Shown here one piece after another: positions 40,957-49,830 of a DNA stretch of 64,000 nucleotides. Positions within the stretch are counted from its first letter, which is position 1. Each line of letters opens with the position of its first letter. The notes under the pieces were generated by a model. The model saw nothing but the letters and a program-made list of their open reading frames with translations. It was not told where the DNA came from and did no database searches. A program made the translations under genes and the position numbers. Origin of the DNA: Streptomyces shenzhenensis (lineage in GTDB: Bacteria > Actinomycetota > Actinomycetes > Streptomycetales > Streptomycetaceae); the NCBI RefSeq assembly GCF_021462265.1, contig NZ_JAJONF010000010.1, positions 171,016-235,015 of the forward strand, read 5' to 3'.

Positions 40957-42001
40957 CCGGTGGGATCCGACCGCCTTCAAGAACCGCGTCGACGAGGTGC
41001 TGCGCCGGTTCGTCGCCGAGGAGGCCGACCTGTTCGCCGCGGTCGACCCGCTCCTGAGCCCGGTGGCCGAGCAACTGGAGGCGGCGGCCGCGGACGGCAA
41101 ACGGCTGCGGGCGGCTTTCTGCTACTGGGGCTGGCGCGCGGCGGGCCAGCCGGACAGCGCCGCGCTGGTGCGGGCGGCGGCCTCCATGGAGCTCGTGCAC
41201 GCCGCCGCCGTCGTACACGACGACCTGATCGACGACAGCCCGCTGCGGCACGGGCGCCCCACCCCGCATCTCGCCCTGCGCACCGCCGTACGAGACCGTC
41301 CGCGCGCCGAGGCCACCGCGCGGTCGCTGGCGATGCTGGTGGGCGATCTGCTGATGTCGCTGGCCGGACAGCTGTTCGCGACCTGCGGGCTGCCCGCCGC
41401 CTACCTCGCCCGCGCCCGGCCCCTGTGGTCGGTGCTGGCCCGGGAGCTGATCGCGGGCGAGTGCCTGGAGATCCTGCGCACCGGAGCCGGTCCGGACACC
41501 TCGGCCTCGCTGAAGGTGATCCGCTACAAGACCGCGAAGTACACGGTCGAGCAGCCCCTGCTGATCGGCGGCGCCCTGGCCGGGGCCGGCGAGCGGCTGC
41601 GCGAGGGGTACTCCGCGTACGGACTGCCGCTGGGCGAGGCCTTCCAGCTCCGCGACGACCTGCTCGGCCTGTTCGGGGCACCGGAGCACACCGGCAAGGC
41701 CAACGCCGACGACGTACGCGGCCACCGGCCCACCGCCCTGCTCGCGGAGACCTGGCGGCTCGCCCGTGCCGACGACCGGGAGCGGCTGGGCGCGTTGCTC
41801 GGCAGCCCGGATCTGGACGCGGACGGCCTGGACGCGGTCCGCGAGGTGATGTGCCGGCTCGGAGCACCCGACCGGATCGAGCACATGATCGGCGCGCGGG
41901 TCGCGGAAGCACTCGACGCTCTCCACGAACTGGACGTGCCGGCTCCCGCCGCCGGCGCCCTGACCTCGCTGGCCCACTCGGCCGCGGTCCGCCTGTCCTG
42001 A
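40949..42001 (+). CDS. Polyprenyl diphosphate synthase (trans-isoprenyl type)
   Basis: The 350-residue all-alpha enzyme has the first aspartate-rich motif DDLIDD (with VVHDDLIDDSPLRHG), the conserved GKRLRAAFCYWGW at the front, KTAKYTVEQPLLIGGAL, and a second Asp-rich region LRDDLLGLFG that has lost its last Asp, a common form in actinobacterial geranylgeranyl-type synthases. It elongates allylic diphosphates, probably to C15-C20; the chain length cannot be set from motifs alone. The ATG lies inside the preceding small gene; an MpaB-type oxygenase gene follows 58 bp later. Confidence 0.88.
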   Translation: MTDRWDPTAFKNRVDEVLRRFVAEEADLFAAVDPLLSPVAEQLEAAAADGKRLRAAFCYWGWRAAGQPDSAALVRAAASMELVHAAAVVHDDLIDDSPLRHGRPTPHLALRTAVRDRPRAEATARSLAMLVGDLLMSLAGQLFATCGLPAAYLARARPLWSVLARELIAGECLEILRTGAGPDTSASLKVIRYKTAKYTVEQPLLIGGALAGAGERLREGYSAYGLPLGEAFQLRDDLLGLFGAPEHTGKANADDVRGHRPTALLAETWRLARADDRERLGALLGSPDLDADGLDAVREVMCRLGAPDRIEHMIGARVAEALDALHELDVPAPAAGALTSLAHSAAVRLS

Positions 42002-42059
42002 CTGTCCTGCCCCCCCACGGGTGGCCCGGAGGGCACCCGCGACGACAAGGAGTTCTGCC

Positions 42060-43220
42060 GTGACCTGCACCGAGGCCTCGATGGACACCCTGCGGCACGC
42101 CGGTGACGAACTCGCCGACGCCACGGTCGCCGCGCTCTTCGAACGCGGGGAGGTGGGCACGTTCAACACCCTCATGCGGTACGTCTCCACCGCCGGCGCC
42201 CCGCTGCCGGACGGGCTGCCCGACGTCGCGCGGGAGTACCTGGAGGCCACCCGGATGCCGCCGTCCTGGGTGGACTGGGGCGAGATGGAGAAGGCCCGGC
42301 TGTTCTTCATCGACAACAACGTGCACATCTCGACCGCGCTGTCCTTCGCCGCCATGCCCGCCTGTTACGTCGTCCCGCGCGTGGCGCAGCTGCTGTCGGC
42401 CACCCACGGGCTGCGGTACCCGTCCAAGCGCATGGCGGAGACCGGTCAGTTCACGGTGTACCTCATGCAGCCCGGCGCCTTCGAGGCAGGCAGCCGCTTC
42501 ATCCCGGCCGCCCAGAAGGTGCGCCTGCTGCACGCCTCCATCCGGCATCACCTCAGGCGTGAGAACCGCTGGGACACCGAGGCGCTGGGCACGCCGATCT
42601 GCCAGGAGGACATGATCGGCGGGCAGATGTTCTTCTCTCTGCTGGTCCTCGACAGCCTGCACCGGCTGGGCGTCCACCTGTCCACGGAGGGCGCGCAGGC
42701 GTACTACTACGCGTGGCGGGTGGTGGGCGCCATGCTCGGCGTGGACCAGGAGGCCGTCCCGAAGACCCTCGAAGAGGCGCGCGCCTTCCTCGATCTGTAC
42801 ATGGTCCGGTACATGGGCCCATCCGAGGAGGGCGTGGTCCTGACCCGGCAGCTCATCGACCTCTACGAGGAGGTCGTCCCCGGCACCTTCTTCGACCCGG
42901 TCGTCTCGGCGCTGATCCGCCATCTGGTCGGCGACACCTGCGCCGACTGGCTGGCGGTGCCGCGCACCCCGTGGGACACCGTCGTCAAGGCCGTACCGCA
43001 TCTCCTCGGCGTCCTGGAGACCATCGAGGACCGCTCCCCGCTGGGCGCGTGGGCCCTGGACCGCCTCGGCCACCTCACCACCGTCCTCGAACTGTCCTCG
43101 CTCACGCGGGGCCGCGTCATGCACTACGCCATCCCCGAACACCTCAAGAAGGACTACGGAGTACAAGGCACCGTGCCCCGCACCCGGCGGTGGATCCCGC
43201 CGGCCGCCACGGTCTCCTGA
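42060..43220 (+). CDS. MpaB/DUF2236-family oxygenase (latex-clearing-protein relative)
   Basis: The 386-residue protein has the DUF2236 layout, with WGEMEKARLFFIDNNVHISTALSF in front, the helix YPSKRMAETGQFTVYLMQPGAF, and the haem-region RLLHASIRHHLRR, which supplies His residues placed like the haem ligand and helper of Lcp/MpaB proteins. Related proteins cleave double bonds of isoprenoid chains (rubber by Lcp, a prenyl side chain in mycophenolic acid by MpaB). No signal peptide, so it acts inside the cell. GTG at 42060 has AAGGAG 7 nt upstream. Next to a polyprenyl synthase, it may process that enzyme's product. Confidence 0.85.
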   Translation: MTCTEASMDTLRHAGDELADATVAALFERGEVGTFNTLMRYVSTAGAPLPDGLPDVAREYLEATRMPPSWVDWGEMEKARLFFIDNNVHISTALSFAAMPACYVVPRVAQLLSATHGLRYPSKRMAETGQFTVYLMQPGAFEAGSRFIPAAQKVRLLHASIRHHLRRENRWDTEALGTPICQEDMIGGQMFFSLLVLDSLHRLGVHLSTEGAQAYYYAWRVVGAMLGVDQEAVPKTLEEARAFLDLYMVRYMGPSEEGVVLTRQLIDLYEEVVPGTFFDPVVSALIRHLVGDTCADWLAVPRTPWDTVVKAVPHLLGVLETIEDRSPLGAWALDRLGHLTTVLELSSLTRGRVMHYAIPEHLKKDYGVQGTVPRTRRWIPPAATVS

Positions 43221-43300
43221 TCCCCCTACTCCGCGAGGCGTACCGCGGGTGTCTTCGGCCGGACGACGACCGCGCGGACGGCCCCCGGGAGGCTGAGCGC

Positions 43301-44095
43301 ATGTCCTCCTCCCTGAAGAGTCCGCCCCGGAAGCCACCGGCGAACCCGCCGGACGAGGTGCGCCCCGCCGAGCGTCTGTGTCACACGACCGGTGCGCTCC
43401 TCGTCCTGTCCGGCCTGGCGCATCTGGTGGTGTTCGCGGTCGACGGCGGCCCCTGGTACGGCCCGGTCTCCTGGCGCAAGCCCGTCACGTTCGGGCTCTC
43501 CTTCGGGCTGACGCTGATCGCGGTCACCTGGGTCACCTCGTATCTGAGGATCGGGGAGCGGCTGCGGACCGTCCTGCTCCTCGTGTTCGCCGCCGACTGT
43601 GTGGTGGAGGTCGGCGGGATCACGCTGCAGGCGTGGCGGCGGGTGCCCTCGCACCTCGACATGGGGACGCCGTTCGACACGGCGGTGTCCATGGTGCTCG
43701 CGGTGGGCGGCGGGGTCCTGGTGGCGCTGCTCACCGTCTTCGCGGTGGCGTCCTTCCGGCGGCGGCCGTCAGGCCCCGCGGGCATGGCGCTCGCGGTGCG
43801 CTCCGGGTTCGCGATCCTGCTGGTGGCGCTGGCCGCGGGAGCGGCGATGATCGCGCGCGGGGTGGTGCTCGTCCGGAGCGGGCACCAGGCGGCGGCGTAC
43901 GGGTCGACGGCCCCGCTCAAGCCGCTGCACGGCGTCAGCCTGCACGCGGTGCTGGTCCTGCCGGCTCTGGCCTGGCTGCTGTCCCGCACCACGTGGAGCG
44001 AGGAGACCCGGTGGCGGGTCGTGGCCGCGGCGGTGGGCTGCTACGCGGCGGCGGTGGCCGCGGCCGGGGTGTGGGCGGTGCTCACCTACCGTTAG
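43301..44095 (+). CDS. Multi-pass membrane protein of unknown function
   Basis: A 264-residue protein with about seven hydrophobic segments (GALLVLSGLAHLVVFAV, VTFGLSFGLTLIAVTWV, LLLVFAADCVVEVGGIT, MVLAVGGGVLVALLTVF, FAILLVALAAGAAMIA, LHAVLVLPALAWLL, VVAAAVGCYAAAVAAAGVWAVL). A KxPPRKPPANPP head is cytoplasmic. GGGAGG is 8 nt before ATG. I recognise no named family. It is 80 bp downstream of the MpaB-type gene on the same strand and could be part of that unit. Confidence 0.72.
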   Translation: MSSSLKSPPRKPPANPPDEVRPAERLCHTTGALLVLSGLAHLVVFAVDGGPWYGPVSWRKPVTFGLSFGLTLIAVTWVTSYLRIGERLRTVLLLVFAADCVVEVGGITLQAWRRVPSHLDMGTPFDTAVSMVLAVGGGVLVALLTVFAVASFRRRPSGPAGMALAVRSGFAILLVALAAGAAMIARGVVLVRSGHQAAAYGSTAPLKPLHGVSLHAVLVLPALAWLLSRTTWSEETRWRVVAAAVGCYAAAVAAAGVWAVLTYR

Positions 44096-44104
44096 CGGCG
44101 GCCG

Positions 44105-45376
44105 TCAGGACGGGCTGTCCCCGGATTCCCCGGGGGGCCGCTGCCATATCAGCCGCCGCACGCGCGTGAGCAGCCCGGGACCGCCCCTGCCGCGCCGGCG
44201 GTGGCCGTGCACCCGCGGGTCGTCCGTGACGTCGTAACGCTTCACATAGGCGCTCAGGAACGCCTGGAGCGTGGCGACCGCCGGGATGGCGACCAGTGCG
44301 CCGACCGCGCCGAGGAGCGCGGTGCCCGCGATGACCGAGCCGAAGGCGACCGCCGGGTGGATGTCGACCGACTTGGAGGTCAGCTTGGGCTGGAGCACGT
44401 AGTTCTCGAACTGCTGGTAGACCACGACGAACACCAGCACCCACACCGCGTACAGGGGGTTGACGGTGAACGCGATCAGCATCGGCAGCGCACCCGCGAG
44501 ATAGGTGCCGATGGTGGGGATGAACTGCGAGACCAGCCCCACCCAGACGCCCAGCACGGGCGCGTACGGCACGCCCAGGGCCTCCAGCAGGATGTAGTGG
44601 GCGATGCCGGAGATCAGCGCCATCACACCGCGCGAGTACAGATAGCCGCCGGTCTTGTCGACCGCGATCTCCCAGGCGCGCAGCACCTCGGCCTGGCGGG
44701 CGGGCGGCAGCACGGAGCACAGGGTGCGGCGCAGCCGGGGGCCGTCGGCGGCGAAGTAGAAGGCGAACAGGGTGATCGTCAGCAGTTGGAACAGACCGCC
44801 GAGCACCTGCCCGGAGACGTCGAGCACGCCGGCCGCGCTGTTCTGCGCGTACTTGCGCAGCCAGTCGGAGTGCAGCAGGCCCTCCTGGACGTCGACCCGT
44901 CTCAGGTGGCTGTGGAAGGTCTCGTTGACCCAGTTGATGACCGAGTCCAGGTAGTCCGGGAAGTCTTCGACGATCTTGTTGATCTGTCCGGCGAGCATCG
45001 AGCCGAGCAGGGTGACGAAGCCCGCGACGGCGATCGCCAGGCCGAGGAAGACCAGGAAGGTCGCGAAGCCGCGGCGCATGCCGCGGGAGGCCATCCGGCT
45101 CACCGGGGGCTCGATGGCCAGCGCCAGGAAGAACGCGATGAGGATGTTGATCAACAGGCCGGTGAGCTGGTGGAACGCCCAGCTGCCCAGTTGGAAGGCG
45201 GCGACGAGGGCGAGCGCCAGCACCATGGCGCGCGGCAGCCAGCGTGGCATGCGGGCGCCCGGTACCGCGACGCCGGCGGCCGGCGCCCCGGCGCGCGGCG
45301 TCGTGTCGACCGGGGATGCGTCCTGGGCGGTCCGCCCGTCCTCGTCAGTGGCTGCCACGGGGCAATTCTCGCGCAC
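44105..45376 (-). CDS. AI-2E-family transporter
   Basis: The 423-residue integral membrane protein has the AI-2E (PerM/TqsA) pattern: two N-terminal helices (ALALVAAFQLG, LLINILIAFFLALAIEPPV), a long amphipathic loop (NKIVEDFPDYLDSVINWVNETF), then C-terminal helices with the signature LVSQFIPTIGTYLAGALPM and YQQFENYVLQPKLTSKSVDIHPAVAF. A basic cytoplasmic tail ends the protein. Members export small molecules or act as Na+/H+ antiporters; the substrate is unknown. I use GTG at 45376; GTG at 45358 is also possible, neither with a strong ribosome site. Confidence 0.85.
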   Translation of the reverse strand: MRENCPVAATDEDGRTAQDASPVDTTPRAGAPAAGVAVPGARMPRWLPRAMVLALALVAAFQLGSWAFHQLTGLLINILIAFFLALAIEPPVSRMASRGMRRGFATFLVFLGLAIAVAGFVTLLGSMLAGQINKIVEDFPDYLDSVINWVNETFHSHLRRVDVQEGLLHSDWLRKYAQNSAAGVLDVSGQVLGGLFQLLTITLFAFYFAADGPRLRRTLCSVLPPARQAEVLRAWEIAVDKTGGYLYSRGVMALISGIAHYILLEALGVPYAPVLGVWVGLVSQFIPTIGTYLAGALPMLIAFTVNPLYAVWVLVFVVVYQQFENYVLQPKLTSKSVDIHPAVAFGSVIAGTALLGAVGALVAIPAVATLQAFLSAYVKRYDVTDDPRVHGHRRRGRGGPGLLTRVRRLIWQRPPGESGDSPS

Positions 45377-45418
45377 GCCACTGACAACGCGTGGGCCGTA
45401 TCCGATCTTCGCGCACGG

Positions 45419-45613
45419 TCAGCGCTTCTCTCCCGGAACGTTCATGACCGTGCAGACCACACGCCACACGTCCTTCGCGTCCCAGCCGGCGTCCAGCGCC
45501 TCGTGCACCGTCAGTCCGCCGAGCTCCGTCATCACATGATCGCGCGCGAAGGTGTCGGCGTACCCGGCACCGAAGTGTTCCGCCATCCGCTGCCAGAAGA
45601 CCGTCAACCGCAT
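45419..45613 (-). CDS. DUF3046 protein
   Basis: A 64-residue actinobacterial protein of unknown function; the pattern MRLTVFWQRMAEHFGAGYADTFARDHVMTELGGLTVHEALDAGW (spread over 45 residues) and its length match DUF3046 exactly. GGAG is 8 nt before ATG. It is normally found near recA-recX in streptomycetes, as here. Confidence 0.88.
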   Translation of the reverse strand: MRLTVFWQRMAEHFGAGYADTFARDHVMTELGGLTVHEALDAGWDAKDVWRVVCTVMNVPGEKR

Positions 45614-46254
45614 GAATTCCGCTCCATACCCGCCATGACCTGCACGCTTACCGCCCTTCACGCCCCCGCACGACGTCAGGGGGTTCAGGGAGTCCGCCTC
45701 CCCGCCCACCCAAGCATCCATGGCGGCGCGACCTCGCATGCCGGCGGCGGGCATGCGGTGCGTCCATGTACGCAGGGTAAAGCCAGGGCCGGGGAACCCG
45801 AGCCGGCGGGCGAGGGAGGCGACCGGCTCACCGGCTCCCGGTGCGCGTGCGTACGCCGCGTACGCCGCGGAGCCGTCCCTCGCGTCCGGACTCCGGCCGG
45901 GCGAGGCCGCGCCAGGGTGTCGCTCCCGCCGCCGCCTGCCCGTCGTCCTGCCCGTGTGTGCGGGTGTCCGTCGTCCTGCCGGTGTGTGCGGGCGAGTGGC
46001 TGCCGCGGTTACGGGCGCACGCCGGGCAGCGACGAGGCGAGACCGTACCCCCGAGCCCGAGGCTCCTGGCGGGTGGCGCTGCCCGGCCCGCCCTGCCCCC
46101 GGCGCCGCCGCACTGGCCTTCGGCCGCCGATGCGCGCCTTCCCGCCGCGTCCGTGCCGCGCCGGTGCGAGTCGCAGACCGGGCCGCCGCCGCTCATGATG
46201 GAGAGCAAGAGGGTCACACGGCTTTTCGAGTCCACATCCGCGGAGGTGAGCCTC
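45614..46254. other. 641-bp region at the left edge of the dormancy island
   Basis: No gene is supported on either strand: open frames lack recognisable residues and ribosome sites. It contains a 24-bp direct repeat with one mismatch (45941-45964 and 45969-45992) and a hairpin with arms CGCATGCC/GGCATGCG around 45735-45757. The Hsp20 promoter must lie near its right end. Confidence 0.6.
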
Positions 46255-46713
46255 ATGACTCTGCCCGCACGACACCGGCACGGCAGCATGCTGGAGCGGG
46301 CCTACCCGCCGATAGCCGCCGAGTTCGACGAGTTCTTCGAGCGCATGAACCGGTTCCTGGAGTCCGCCGCACCGTCCTGGGCCGAGCCCATGGCCTGGGC
46401 GCCGTTGGCCGACCTGAGCGAGACCGACGAAGCGTACAAGATCGAGTGCGAACTGCCCGGCGTCAAACGCGAGGACGTCAACGTCGAGGTCAGCGGACGG
46501 GAACTGCACATCACCGGGGAGCTGAAGGAAAGCGAACGGGAAGGCGTACTGCGTCGCGCCACGCGCCGCACCGGGCGCTTCGAGTACCGGGCGCTGCTGC
46601 CCACCGAGGTGAAGGCCGAGGAGGTGCACGCCACCCTTGCCGACGGCATTCTCACCGTCGCCGTTCCCAAGGCCCAGGCGGCCAAGCCCCGTCACATCGA
46701 GATCGAGGGCTGA
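46255..46713 (+). CDS. Hsp20/alpha-crystallin small heat-shock protein
   Basis: The 152-residue chaperone holds unfolding proteins. The alpha-crystallin domain runs from about residue 45 (ADLSETDEAYKIECELPGVKREDVNVEVSG in outline) to the end (TLADGILTVAVPKAQ, with the conserved GxLxV-type GILTV). The I-x-I tail is short (HIEIEG). GGAGGTGA lies 5 nt before ATG. It resembles the Acr/HspX-type members of mycobacterial dormancy regulons. No HAIR or CIRCE element was recognised. First gene of the island. Confidence 0.93.
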   Translation: MTLPARHRHGSMLERAYPPIAAEFDEFFERMNRFLESAAPSWAEPMAWAPLADLSETDEAYKIECELPGVKREDVNVEVSGRELHITGELKESEREGVLRRATRRTGRFEYRALLPTEVKAEEVHATLADGILTVAVPKAQAAKPRHIEIEG

Positions 46714-46904
46714 ACCACCGCTCCCGCAGGGAGGCGACCGAGGGGTCCGCACGGCCGACGCTCGAACCGCACCCGCGCGACCGCGTGAGGCGGCCGGTCG
46801 AACGGCGGCCGCACGCCCCCTGCACCACGCGACAGGAACGCGCCAGCCATGATCCTGCGTGCCGGGACGCGCGTCGGCCCGACCGGCCGGGTCTCCGGAC
46901 GGCC

Positions 46905-47339
46905 ATGACCACCGGGCCCGGGCATTCGCTGCGCGGTCACCGGAGGGTGCCGCACACCGGTGATCTGCGGGTCGAGGCCTGGGCACCGACACGTGAGGAG
47001 TGCATCGCCGAGGCGGTGCGGGGCATGGTCGGCAGCTTCGCCGAACTGCCCGCCGGCGCCTCCCACGGGACGCGGGAGTGTGTGGTGGCGGCCGAGGACG
47101 ACAGCCGGCTCCTGGTCGCCGTGCTCGAGGAAGTCGTCTACCGCATGGACGCGGCGGACGAACTCCCGGTGGACGTCACGGTGACGCCGGAACCGGACGG
47201 CGTGCGGGTGCGGTTCACGATGGCCGACAGCTCGGCGGCCACGCAGACCGGGGCCGTGCCCAAGGCCGTCGCACTGCACGGCCTGCGGCTGGCCCGGGAC
47301 GCGCACGGGTGGGCGTGCCGAGTCACGCTCGATGTGTGA
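46905..47339 (+). CDS. Archease, RtcB activator
   Basis: The 144-residue protein has HTGDLRVEAWAPTREECIAEAVRGM near the start, the archease metal/acidic site, and ends VALHGLRLARDAHGWACRVTLDV, in which the closing Asp serves as another ligand. Archease speeds guanylylation of the RtcB histidine and allows multiple turnover. RtcB follows 52 bp downstream, an arrangement that itself supports the call. The ribosome site is weak (GGAC). Confidence 0.88.
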   Translation: MTTGPGHSLRGHRRVPHTGDLRVEAWAPTREECIAEAVRGMVGSFAELPAGASHGTRECVVAAEDDSRLLVAVLEEVVYRMDAADELPVDVTVTPEPDGVRVRFTMADSSAATQTGAVPKAVALHGLRLARDAHGWACRVTLDV

Positions 47340-47391
47340 CGCCCGTCCCGGCTCCGGTGCCGGGACGCCTCTCCGAGGAGGCCGAACCGAC

Positions 47392-48816
47392 ATGGACATC
47401 CGGCTCATGGCAGACGGACCCTGGCGGTTCCGCATCGAACAGACCGGCGCCATGCGCGTACCCGGCGTGGTCCTCGCCCCACGGGAGCTGCTGCCGAACG
47501 AGCCGGGTGACCAGGCCCTCGCCCAGGTGGCCAATGTGGCCACGCTTCCGGCCATCGTCCGCGCCTCGTACGCCATGCCCGACATCCACTGGGGCTACGG
47601 CTTCCCCATCGGCGGTGTGGCCGCCACCGAAGTCGCGGGCGGCGGCGTCATCTCGCCGGGCGGGGTGGGCTTCGACATCTCCTGCGGGGTGCGCCTGCTC
47701 ACCGCGCACGTCGACCGCACCGTCCTGCGGCACCGGCTGCCCGCGCTGATGGACCGGCTGGACGGCCTGATCCCACGCGGGCTCGGGCGCGGCGGACTCT
47801 GGGACCTGACGGGCCGGGCACAGCTGCGCGAGATCCTGCGCGGCGGCGCCCGGTACGCGGTCGAACAGGGCCACGGGGTGCCGCGCGACCTGGAGCGGTG
47901 CGAGGACGGCGGAGCCGTCGGTGACGCCGACCCCGCCCAGGTCGCCGAACGCGCGCTGGACCGTGGCGCCGGGCAGGTCGGCAGCCTGGGCTCGGCCAAC
48001 CACTTCCTGGAGATCCAGGCGGTCGACACCGTGTACGACGAGACCTGCGCACGGGCGTTCGGCCTGCGGCCCGGCCTGGTGTGCGTCATGATCCACTGTG
48101 GCTCACGCGGACTGGGCCACCAGATCTGCTCCGACCACGTGCGGGTCATGGACGCCGCGATGCGGCACTACGGCATCGACGTACCCGACGCGCAACTCGC
48201 CTGCGCGCCCGTCGACTCGCCCGAAGGCCGCGCCTACCTGGGCGCGATGGCAGCGGCCGCGAACTACGCCCGCGCCAACCGCCAGCTGCTCGCCGACGCG
48301 GCCCGCCAGGTGTTCCTGCAGCTGACCGGCTCGGGGCTCGATCTGCTCTACGACGTCTCGCACAACCTGGCCAAGCTGGAGACCCACCCCCATGACGGCG
48401 CCCGGGCGCTGCTGTGTGTCCACCGCAAGGGCGCCACCCGGGCGCTGCCGCCGGGCCACGCCGACCTGCCGGACGCCCTGCGCCGCTTCGGCCAGCCGGT
48501 GTTCGTGCCCGGCACGATGGGCACCGCCTCGTATGTCATGACCGGCAGCACCGGCAACCGGGCGTTCGACTCCTGCTGCCACGGCGCGGGCCGCGTCTGG
48601 AGCCGGCACCGCGCCCACCGTGAGACGTCCGCCCGGCAGTTGCGCCTCGAACTGGCCGGTGCGGGGGTCTGGGTGCGGCCCGCCTCCTGGCGCAGCGTGA
48701 TCGAGGAAGCGCCCGAGGCGTACAAGGACGTCGACGCCGTCGTCCGGGCCAGCGAACACAACAACCTGGGGCGCCTGGTAGCGCGCCTGGTGCCGCTGGG
48801 CGTCCTCAAGGGCTAG
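47392..48816 (+). CDS. rtcB: RtcB RNA ligase (3'-phosphate/5'-OH)
   Basis: The 474-residue ligase joins 2',3'-cyclic phosphate or 3'-phosphate ends to 5'-OH ends using GTP and Mn2+. MPDIHWGYGFPIGGVAA, Cys98 in GVGFDISCGVRL, GSLGSANHFLEIQ, HCGSRGLGHQ, and DVSHNLAKLE give metal and GTP ligands, and the nucleotidyl-His lies in DSCCHGAGRVWSR near residue 397. GAGGAG precedes the ATG. With archease it forms an RNA-repair pair that could mend tRNA or rRNA cut by stress endonucleases. No RtcR regulator or RtcA is adjacent. Confidence 0.95.
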   Translation: MDIRLMADGPWRFRIEQTGAMRVPGVVLAPRELLPNEPGDQALAQVANVATLPAIVRASYAMPDIHWGYGFPIGGVAATEVAGGGVISPGGVGFDISCGVRLLTAHVDRTVLRHRLPALMDRLDGLIPRGLGRGGLWDLTGRAQLREILRGGARYAVEQGHGVPRDLERCEDGGAVGDADPAQVAERALDRGAGQVGSLGSANHFLEIQAVDTVYDETCARAFGLRPGLVCVMIHCGSRGLGHQICSDHVRVMDAAMRHYGIDVPDAQLACAPVDSPEGRAYLGAMAAAANYARANRQLLADAARQVFLQLTGSGLDLLYDVSHNLAKLETHPHDGARALLCVHRKGATRALPPGHADLPDALRRFGQPVFVPGTMGTASYVMTGSTGNRAFDSCCHGAGRVWSRHRAHRETSARQLRLELAGAGVWVRPASWRSVIEEAPEAYKDVDAVVRASEHNNLGRLVARLVPLGVLKG

Positions 48817-49014
48817 CGAGGGGGCCGACCTCGGCAACGCTGCCCGCCCGTCCCGGCGCAGCCTGAGGTCCACGACAGCCCGTCCCTCTTCCCAGCCTCC
48901 GGCACGCCTGTCGGATTCATCCGCGTATTTGGCATTACGGTGGCGGTCACCGCAGGGAGGCAGGGGCGGTTCCGGCCCGTGCTGCCGCAGGCGCGAGCGA
49001 GTAGAGGGAAGACC

Positions 49015-49434
49015 ATGCCCATTGACGGAGAGTGGTACAACGAGTTCGGTTCACAAATGCACCTGGAGATGGACCCCGAAGGGACCGTCAGCGGGCAGTA
49101 CGTGACCGCCGTGGGACACACGCCGGGGACGTACCTGCTCACCGGGCGCCATGACGGGCCTGCGAGCCCGGGGAACGGCATCGCTCTCGGCTGGACGGTC
49201 GCCTGGCGCAACGAGCACGGCAACGTGGGCTCGGTCACGAGTTGGAGCGGCCAGTTCCTGGCCGACCCGGAACGCATCCTCAGCACGTGGCTGCTGACCC
49301 GTTCCGCCACGGTGGAGGCGTGGGAGTCCACTGTGGTGGGGCAGGACGTGTTCACGCGGCAGAAGCCCACCGGCGAGGACGTCGATCGCGCTTTTCGCAG
49401 CGGCCGACCGGTCTCGCACCCGATGCCGTCCTGA
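49015..49434 (+). CDS. Avidin-family biotin-binding protein without signal peptide
   Basis: The 139-residue protein aligns throughout with streptavidin: GEWYNEFGSQ, GQYVTAVG, LTGRHDGP, IALGWTVAWRN, VTSWSGQF, WLLTRSATVEAWESTVVGQDVFTRQKP. Biotin contacts appear as Asn9, Ser13, Tyr29, Trp64, Ser73, Thr75, Trp77, Trp92, Trp103 and Asp111, with Thr31 for Ser45 and His35 for Asn49 of streptavidin. Unlike streptavidin there is no signal peptide: ATG at 49015, behind AGAGGGAAG, begins directly at the barrel. A charged tail of about 20 residues follows. It is presumably cytoplasmic, in a stress-gene neighbourhood. Confidence 0.9.
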   Translation: MPIDGEWYNEFGSQMHLEMDPEGTVSGQYVTAVGHTPGTYLLTGRHDGPASPGNGIALGWTVAWRNEHGNVGSVTSWSGQFLADPERILSTWLLTRSATVEAWESTVVGQDVFTRQKPTGEDVDRAFRSGRPVSHPMPS

Positions 49435-49830
49435 AGGGCGGTACGCGTGGCCGGGCCGGGCCGGCATCCTGCGACGGCGCATTCGTCGGCCGCCCGCCTA
49501 CCACCGCCTCGCCGGGACGGCCCGTCGGCGCGGCAGCGGGCGCCGTAGTCCGTGGGCGCCCCGCGGGACGGAGAACCCGCCTGGCAGAACGCTGCCGGGA
49601 CGACCGGGCGCACGGCGAACCACTGTTGCCCGACGGCCCGGCGCGCCTCAGGAGCACATGGCGAGCGCGGCCGCGCGGCCGACTGACGCCGAATGGAGTC
49701 CCCGGGCCGGGCGGCAAGGGGCCGGGACAGCCGACCGGAGCGGCACGCGCGGCATAGGGTGATCACGGAGTGCTCGCCCCACGCAACGACAAGAGCAGCC
49801 TCCGGTTGTCGCCGCCCTGGGGGTGCCGCT
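49435..49830. other. 396-bp intergenic region after the avidin-like gene
   Basis: Very GC-rich, with no gene, tandem repeat or strong hairpin that I can support. A promoter for the acyltransferase gene is expected at the right end, but no clear -35/-10 was seen. Confidence 0.5.
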
